Below the pieces are notes generated by a model that saw only the letters and a program-made list of their open reading frames with translations, did not search any database and had not been told where the DNA came from. A stretch of DNA of 10,441 bases from Campylobacterales bacterium. Lineage in GTDB: Bacteria > Campylobacterota > Campylobacteria > Campylobacterales > Hydrogenimonadaceae. The stretch lies in NCBI GenBank assembly GCA_026986055.1, contig JALSPH010000167.1:1-10441 (forward strand). Direction: 5' to 3'. Positions 6,989 to 10,441 of the stretch are shown here, one piece after another (the first letter of the stretch is position 1; the number at the start of each line of letters is the position of its first letter). Both the position numbers and the translations under genes were made by a program.

Positions 6989-7936
6989 TTATGCCGTCTT
7001 TATATGTGAACGGACTATTTTTGAAATCTCCGCGTAGAAGACATTTGCGTCGAACTTGACCATATAACCTTCGCCTCCGGCCTCCTTGCCGCGCTCTTCA
7101 CTGAAGTGGTCGCTTATAGAGGAGTTAAAAACTATGGGTATATCGGCAAATCTTGGATCCTCTTTCGCTCTTGCGGCAAAATGGAAACCGTCCATTCTCG
7201 GCATCTCGACATCCGAAACTATGATTTTAAGCTCATCCGAGAGCCTCTCCCCGTAATGGCCATACAGCTCTTCGAGTCTCTCAAGCGCCTCTTGACCATC
7301 CTTGGCTTCAACGACCGAAAAACCCATTTTTTGCAATGCTTCCTTGACGATTTTACGGGCTGTCAGACTGTCGTCAAGAACCATGGCGATCCCACTGAAT
7401 TTATCTATGGAGAGTTCACTGTCTACATCAGGCTGGTAAAATCCAAGCTCCTCCACGACACTCTCAAGATCGAGAATAAGAAGAACCTCGTCGTTCTCTA
7501 TTCTTGTCACGCCTGTTATCTTGCTCTTATCAAGAACCCCCTGCCCCGAAGTGAAAGAGGCCGGCTCTATATCTGCCCAGCTTATCCGTCTGATTCTCTT
7601 GGCTTCATGAACGACGAAGCCTATAAGAATATTGTTGAACTCCGCGATGATAACGCGCGGATGTATATCATGGTTTTGAGGAGGATTGATCCCCATCCAT
7701 CTGGCAAGATCCACCACGGGAATCACTATGCCCCTTAAGTCGAATATTCCTTCAATAAATTCAGGAACTCCCGGAAGCTCCGTTAGCTTTGGATATTTTA
7801 TGATTTCACGAACTTTAGAGACGTTGATCCCGTAAATTCCTTCATAGACCTTCCCATCCTCCTCTTTGAAGATGCGAAAGTCCACAAGTTCCAGCTCGTT
7901 CGTACCTACCTGAAGTATGTCGCCTTGTGATCCCAT
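6989..7936 (-). CDS. cheV: Chemotaxis protein CheV (CheW domain fused to receiver domain)
   Basis: Hybrid adaptor that can replace CheW in receptor-CheA arrays and whose phosphorylation tunes adaptation. The 315-residue protein has an N-terminal CheW-like domain (about 14-165; FIEGIFDLRGIVIPVVDL at 60-77) and a C-terminal receiver (about 183-312) with acidic pair D188/D189, phospho-acceptor D242 in SDVEMPRMDG, hydroxyl position S272 or S273 in NSSIS, and K294. After K294 comes Phe (VKFD) instead of the usual Lys-Pro of receivers. Start ATG at 7936 has AAGGTGA upstream. It is 10 bp downstream of the LpxH-like gene and 10 bp upstream of cheA, in the same orientation. With the CheA receiver it gives this locus two non-CheY phosphate acceptors. 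Confidence 0.96.
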   Translation of the reverse strand: MGSQGDILQVGTNELELVDFRIFKEEDGKVYEGIYGINVSKVREIIKYPKLTELPGVPEFIEGIFDLRGIVIPVVDLARWMGINPPQNHDIHPRVIIAEFNNILIGFVVHEAKRIRRISWADIEPASFTSGQGVLDKSKITGVTRIENDEVLLILDLESVVEELGFYQPDVDSELSIDKFSGIAMVLDDSLTARKIVKEALQKMGFSVVEAKDGQEALERLEELYGHYGERLSDELKIIVSDVEMPRMDGFHFAARAKEDPRFADIPIVFNSSISDHFSEERGKEAGGEGYMVKFDANVFYAEISKIVRSHIKTA

Positions 7937-7940
7937 TGTT

Positions 7941-7948
7941 TCACCTTT
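7941..7948 (-). promoter_or_regulatory. Shine-Dalgarno site of cheV overlapping the upstream stop codon
   Basis: AAAGGTGA on the minus strand shares bases with the TAA stop of the LpxH-like gene (7947-7949) and lies four bases before the cheV ATG. The cheV/cheA junction repeats the design: the cheV TAA runs into AAGGAT before the cheA ATG, also with a 10-bp gap. Both favour reinitiation by ribosomes that finish the upstream gene. Confidence 0.6.
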
Positions 7949-8687
7949 AAGTCACACTCCTCCTCTCGAACTCTATCGAGCCCTCAAAGGAGCGAATGAC
8001 GATATATCTTTTTGCACAGGAGAGTGCGGGCAGATTGAAGTAGGAGATACCTTTATAGCCAAATCCAATACCTTGATGGAAGTGCCCTTCGACCCAGTAG
8101 TCGAAAGAGTACTTTTTCATCAAAGCATCAAGGCGTCTTTGCATCCTCTCTTCAAAATCATCTATCTCGTAGCAAGGTCTCTTCTTCCGGTTGTAACGCT
8201 CCAACCACCCTATAACGGCACCGCCGCTTAGAGTATCCAGAAGATTCAGAGTCTTGTCCACATAACGGTTCCTTATCGCCGCCGTATAGAGTTCGTACCC
8301 GACCCCTTGCAGCGTATCGCCGTGATGCAGAGCCACTCTGAACCGGCCGACTTTGGCGAAGATGGGCTGAGAGGATCTTGGAACGACCCTTACAACCCCT
8401 CCAAAAATCGGCTCCAGACCGAAATCGTGGTTGCCTTCAAGATAGATCACCTCGCATACCCTGGCAATCTGTTTTAAAAGATCGACCATTTTTCTATTTG
8501 GTTGAATCGAATTTCGTGCATTTCCAAAAAGCAGGTCGAAAATATCTCCCATCAGTATTAGTTGAGGAGGAAGTTTTTTTGGTTCTATTTTGGATAAAAA
8601 GTCGTAAAGTGTAGTGTTGTAGTGGGCGTAGTGGGAGTCGGCGATGAGCCAGGCTCCCTCTTTGATGGCGATCTCCTCCTTGCTCAC
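7947..8687 (-). CDS. Metallophosphoesterase, probable LpxH-like UDP-2,3-diacylglucosamine hydrolase
   Basis: Calcineurin-like phosphoesterase of 246 residues. The metal-binding set is complete: ADSH (D17, H19), MGDIFD (D48), EGNHDF (N86, H87, D88), HHGD (H121-D124) and GHFH (H202, H204). GDIFD, GN-x-DF and the overall length resemble LpxH, which cleaves UDP-2,3-diacylglucosamine to lipid X in lipid A synthesis at the inner membrane face. E. coli LpxH has Arg in the GNRDF motif where this protein has His, as in generic phosphoesterases, so the substrate is inferred and not certain. The start is a GTG at 8687 with AGAGG upstream; no ATG lies nearby in frame before the first metal motif. It is 9 bp after argC and 10 bp before cheV in one operon. 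From memory, C. jejuni has an uncharacterised gene (Cj0286c) in the same position between greA and cheV. Confidence 0.75.
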   Translation of the reverse strand: MSKEEIAIKEGAWLIADSHYAHYNTTLYDFLSKIEPKKLPPQLILMGDIFDLLFGNARNSIQPNRKMVDLLKQIARVCEVIYLEGNHDFGLEPIFGGVVRVVPRSSQPIFAKVGRFRVALHHGDTLQGVGYELYTAAIRNRYVDKTLNLLDTLSGGAVIGWLERYNRKKRPCYEIDDFEERMQRRLDALMKKYSFDYWVEGHFHQGIGFGYKGISYFNLPALSCAKRYIVIRSFEGSIEFERRSVT

Positions 8688-8696
8688 ACGAGCCTC

Positions 8697-9704
8697 TTAA
8701 GGAACATAGGCGATTTTCGGTATTCCAAGCTCTTCCTCAAATCCGTACATAATGTTTGCGTTGACCACCGCTTGAGAGCTCGCACCTCTTAAAAGGTTGT
8801 CTATGGCCGCCGAGACGAAGAGAGACTTACCCTCTCTTACGGCATATATATCGCAAAAATTGGTCCCTGCTACCGACTTTATATCTACGGGCACTTTTTT
8901 TACCCTTACAAACGGCTCATCTTTGTATAGCTCCTCGAGCACTTCAAATGGCTCTATCTCCTTTTCAAGCTGCATATAGACGCTGCAGAGCATCCCCCTG
9001 GTAACGGGAATGAGGTGAGGTACGAAATTCAGTTGCGGCTGCACCAAAAAAAGCTCATCTATCTTCTCCGCAATCTCGGGAGCGTGCCTATGGGTTATCG
9101 GATTGTAAGCGAAAATATTCTCGTTTATATTGACATAGTGGGTGGTAGGTGAGAGTTTTTTCCCGGCTCCGCTCACTCCGCTTTTTGCATCTATAAAGAT
9201 GGGTGCATCCTCTTTTACGTAGGGGATAAAGGGCAGCAGTCCCAGCAAAGATGCCGTCGGGTAGCATCCGGGGTTTGCCACAAGAGAGGACTCTTTTATC
9301 TTCGCACGGTAAAACTCCGGCAAACCGTAGACCGCCTCTTTTATATTTTTCCCATCTTTATGAGCGCAGTAGTGCTCTTCGTAAGTCTCTTGCTTTAGGC
9401 GATAGTCGGCAGAGAGGTCGACCACCTTCACTCCGCGTTCCAGCAGCTTGGAAGCAAAATCCATCGCGGTCTTGTGAGGAAGCGCCAAAAATGCAAGCTC
9501 GGCCACATCCGCAACCTCATCCGCATCCGCGCTCTTAACCGAGATATCCGCCACTTTTGAAAGAGAGGGGTGCAAATCTGCTATATTGCCCCCGCCTTCG
9601 CTCGTTCCCACATATACAAGCTCGAACTTCGGATGCGAAAGCAAAATCTTCACAAGCTCCAGTCCGGTGTAGCCGCTGGCGCCTATGATGGCAACAGGTA
9701 CCAT
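8697..9704 (-). CDS. argC: N-acetyl-gamma-glutamyl-phosphate reductase ArgC
   Basis: Cytoplasmic NADPH-dependent enzyme of arginine synthesis that reduces N-acetylglutamyl 5-phosphate to N-acetylglutamate 5-semialdehyde. The 335-residue length suits the long (type 1) ArgC form. Visible motifs are the Rossmann dinucleotide-binding GASGYTG (8-14), the catalytic cysteine C147 in ANPGCYPTA, KSGVSGAGK (174-182) and the histidine motif HRHAPEI (205-211), which holds the catalytic general base. The ATG at 9704 is three bases after the greA stop; its ribosome site is weak (GGGGTG within the greA tail), so coupling to greA is likely. No other arginine gene is in the window, so argC is separated from the rest of its pathway. 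It is the one member of the block that I do not recall at this position in C. jejuni. Confidence 0.96.
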   Translation of the reverse strand: MVPVAIIGASGYTGLELVKILLSHPKFELVYVGTSEGGGNIADLHPSLSKVADISVKSADADEVADVAELAFLALPHKTAMDFASKLLERGVKVVDLSADYRLKQETYEEHYCAHKDGKNIKEAVYGLPEFYRAKIKESSLVANPGCYPTASLLGLLPFIPYVKEDAPIFIDAKSGVSGAGKKLSPTTHYVNINENIFAYNPITHRHAPEIAEKIDELFLVQPQLNFVPHLIPVTRGMLCSVYMQLEKEIEPFEVLEELYKDEPFVRVKKVPVDIKSVAGTNFCDIYAVREGKSLFVSAAIDNLLRGASSQAVVNANIMYGFEEELGIPKIAYVP

Positions 9705-9707
9705 AAC

Positions 9708-10199
9708 CTACACCCCGAAACAGATCTCTTTGTAACAGACCTGCTCTATCTCGTACTCCTTTTCACCTCCAGGAAGCCTCATGCGCACCTCATCTCCCGG
9801 CTCTTTGCCTATAAGCTGCCTTGCAAGAGGCGAGTGGTAGGAGATGAGCCCTTTGTCGGGGTTGGCTTCGCTGGCACCGACTATCGTGTAGGTAACCTCT
9901 TCGTCGGTATCAAGGTCGATAAGAGTCACCGTCGAACCGAAACTGACCCTCTTGTGCTCGAGCGCGGCAGGGTCCACTATCTGAGCGCGCCCCAAAATAT
10001 CCTCAAGCTCAGCTATTCGCGCCTCCATGAGCCCCTGCTTCTCTTTTGCCGCATGATACTCCGCATTCTCTTTCAGGTCTCCTAGTTCACGGGCTCTCTC
10101 TATCTCTTTGGCAACTTCGGGTCTGGCTTTCGATTTAAGATGCTCTAGCTCTTCGCTAAGTTTCTTGTATCCATACTCCGTCATAGGCTCTTTCTGCAT
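9708..10199 (-). CDS. greA: Transcription elongation factor GreA
   Basis: Binds the RNA polymerase secondary channel and stimulates cleavage of backtracked RNA, rescuing stalled complexes. The 163-residue protein (family about 158) has the N-terminal coiled coil with tip acidic residues D41 and E44 in RELGDLKENAEYHAAKE, the same numbering as in E. coli GreA, and a C-terminal FKBP-like domain with the GDEV region near residues 134-137. The ATG at 10199 has AAGGGAG seven bases upstream; a second in-frame ATG (M6) lacks such a site. It is the first gene of the minus-strand block and is followed by argC three bases after its stop. A structured 187-bp palindrome lies only 23 bases before its start codon, so its promoter must be within or beyond that element. 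Confidence 0.97.
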   Translation of the reverse strand: MQKEPMTEYGYKKLSEELEHLKSKARPEVAKEIERARELGDLKENAEYHAAKEKQGLMEARIAELEDILGRAQIVDPAALEHKRVSFGSTVTLIDLDTDEEVTYTIVGASEANPDKGLISYHSPLARQLIGKEPGDEVRMRLPGGEKEYEIEQVCYKEICFGV

Positions 10200-10222
10200 T
10201 AAAACACTCCCTTGATTAAACC

Positions 10223-10409
10223 CTCTGAAAAATTACAAATCGAGCGAAGGCTTTGAGATTTTAGTTTGAAAACTAAACGATCGCTTTAGCGAAAAAAGTG
10301 CGCCCAACCCCGAAGGGGCACTTGTGTTCGCACTTTTTAGTGTAGTTTTCAAACGTTAGCATAGCTAAAAATCTCATCTCGCCTGAGCGAGGTTTCGTAA
10401 TTTTCAGAG
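10223..10409. repeat. 187-bp imperfect nested palindrome upstream of greA
   Basis: Two arms of about 80 bp face each other across a 26-base centre. Paired blocks, outside to inside: 10223-10236 with 10397-10409 (13 pairs, one bulged A); 10254-10264 with 10365-10376 (11 pairs, one bulge); 10264-10275 with 10343-10354 (12 pairs, perfect; base 10264 could join either this block or the previous one); 10293-10302 with 10329-10338 (10 pairs, perfect). Between the blocks the arms do not match each other but carry their own small hairpins: AGC-gaag-GCT (left), TCGCT-tt-AGCGA at 10281-10292 (left), TTAGC-ata-GCTAA at 10356-10368 (right) and CTCGC-ctga-GCGAG around 10378-10391 (right). The centre holds CCCC-GAA-GGGG at 10308-10318. 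No open reading frame and no obvious target-site duplication are seen. It may be a MITE-like or extragenic palindromic repeat, or a structured leader RNA. Confidence 0.85.
10292..10323 (-). terminator. Terminator-like hairpin with T-run in the centre of the palindrome
   Basis: On the minus strand AAGTGC (10323-10318) can pair with GCACTT (10301-10296), extended by CCC/GGG across a bulged C, followed by a run of six T (10297-10292), two of which are in the stem. The apical part contains CCCC-TTC-GGGG. On the plus strand the pairing 10293-10302 with 10329-10338 also ends in five T, so the centre could terminate in both directions. Whether it terminates transcription, attenuates it, or is only part of a repeat cannot be told from sequence. 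Confidence 0.45.
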
Positions 10410-10431
10410 TACTAAATTTATTTTTTTGTAT

Positions 10432-10440
10432 ATTGTATCA
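10432..10440 (-). promoter_or_regulatory. Possible extended -10 promoter for the greA operon
   Basis: The minus strand reads TGATACAAT, one base from the extended -10 consensus TGn-TATAAT. Transcription would start near 10425 and run through the whole palindrome before greA. The -35 region lies outside the window, so this is only a candidate. No better -10 box is visible in the 23 bases between the palindrome and greA. Confidence 0.4.
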
Positions 10441-10441
10441 T

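Noticed and set aside
7106-7738. Plus-strand 210-codon open frame
   Set aside because: It lies opposite cheV, which has complete CheW and receiver motifs; no recognisable protein features.
9570-10085. Plus-strand 171-codon open frame spanning argC and greA
   Set aside because: It lies opposite two well-conserved genes and shows no domain or ribosome site.
10223-10409. CRISPR array or attachment site at the palindrome
   Set aside because: There are no direct repeats with regular spacers, no cas gene, no integrase and no visible flanking duplication; the structure is inverted, not direct.
10200-10441. Riboswitch of a known class in the greA leader
   Set aside because: The near-symmetrical palindrome does not show conserved cores that I recognise from TPP, SAM, cobalamin, lysine or glycine riboswitches.

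Overview
The window reads as chromosomal DNA from a member of the Campylobacterota (former Epsilonproteobacteria). The main reasons are a CheA histidine kinase with a fused C-terminal receiver domain (CheAY type) lying in the order cheV-cheA-cheW, and a greA / LpxH-like gene / cheV / cheA / cheW / serB neighbourhood that, from memory, resembles the Campylobacter jejuni locus around Cj0282c-Cj0287c. GC content looks to be in the mid-40s per cent by eye, and ATA and AGG codons are common. This suggests a free-living, perhaps vent-type genus (Sulfurovum- or Hydrogenimonas-like) more than Campylobacter or Helicobacter, but the genus is a guess.

Layout. Reading the minus strand from the right edge: a 187-bp imperfect nested palindrome (10223-10409) with a possible promoter beside it, then six tightly packed minus-strand genes: greA (transcript cleavage factor), argC (arginine biosynthesis), an LpxH-like metallophosphoesterase (lipid A synthesis is the likely role), cheV, cheA and cheW. 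The gaps are 3, 9, 10 and 10 bp, and cheA/cheW overlap by 4 bp, so this is almost certainly one operon. A plus-strand methylenetetrahydrofolate reductase-like gene (3129-4049) converges on cheW with a 4-bp tail overlap. Divergent from it is a second minus-strand unit: serB (phosphoserine phosphatase), an ABC exporter half-transporter, and uppP (undecaprenyl-diphosphate phosphatase, cut by the left edge). These overlap by 11 and 14 bp, which suggests translational coupling.

How the genes work together. CheV, CheA and CheW form the core signalling array that couples receptors to the flagellar motor; CheA and CheV both carry receiver domains. No receptor, cheY, cheR or cheB gene lies in the window. 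UppP, the ABC exporter and the LpxH-like enzyme all point to cell-envelope lipid and glycan metabolism. SerB, the MetF-like protein and ArgC are amino-acid and one-carbon enzymes. SerB makes serine, whose conversion to glycine supplies the methylene-folate that a MetF enzyme would use.

Most of the window is ordinary, well-conserved core genome. The parts most worth a second look are the nested palindrome with a terminator-like core in the probable leader of the greA-che operon, the tandem 48-residue duplication in the CheA linker, and the reversed MetF-like gene set inside an otherwise conserved neighbourhood. I see no transposase, phage gene, CRISPR array, tRNA or rRNA. No gene-free stretch exceeds 300 bases; the longest is 10200-10441.
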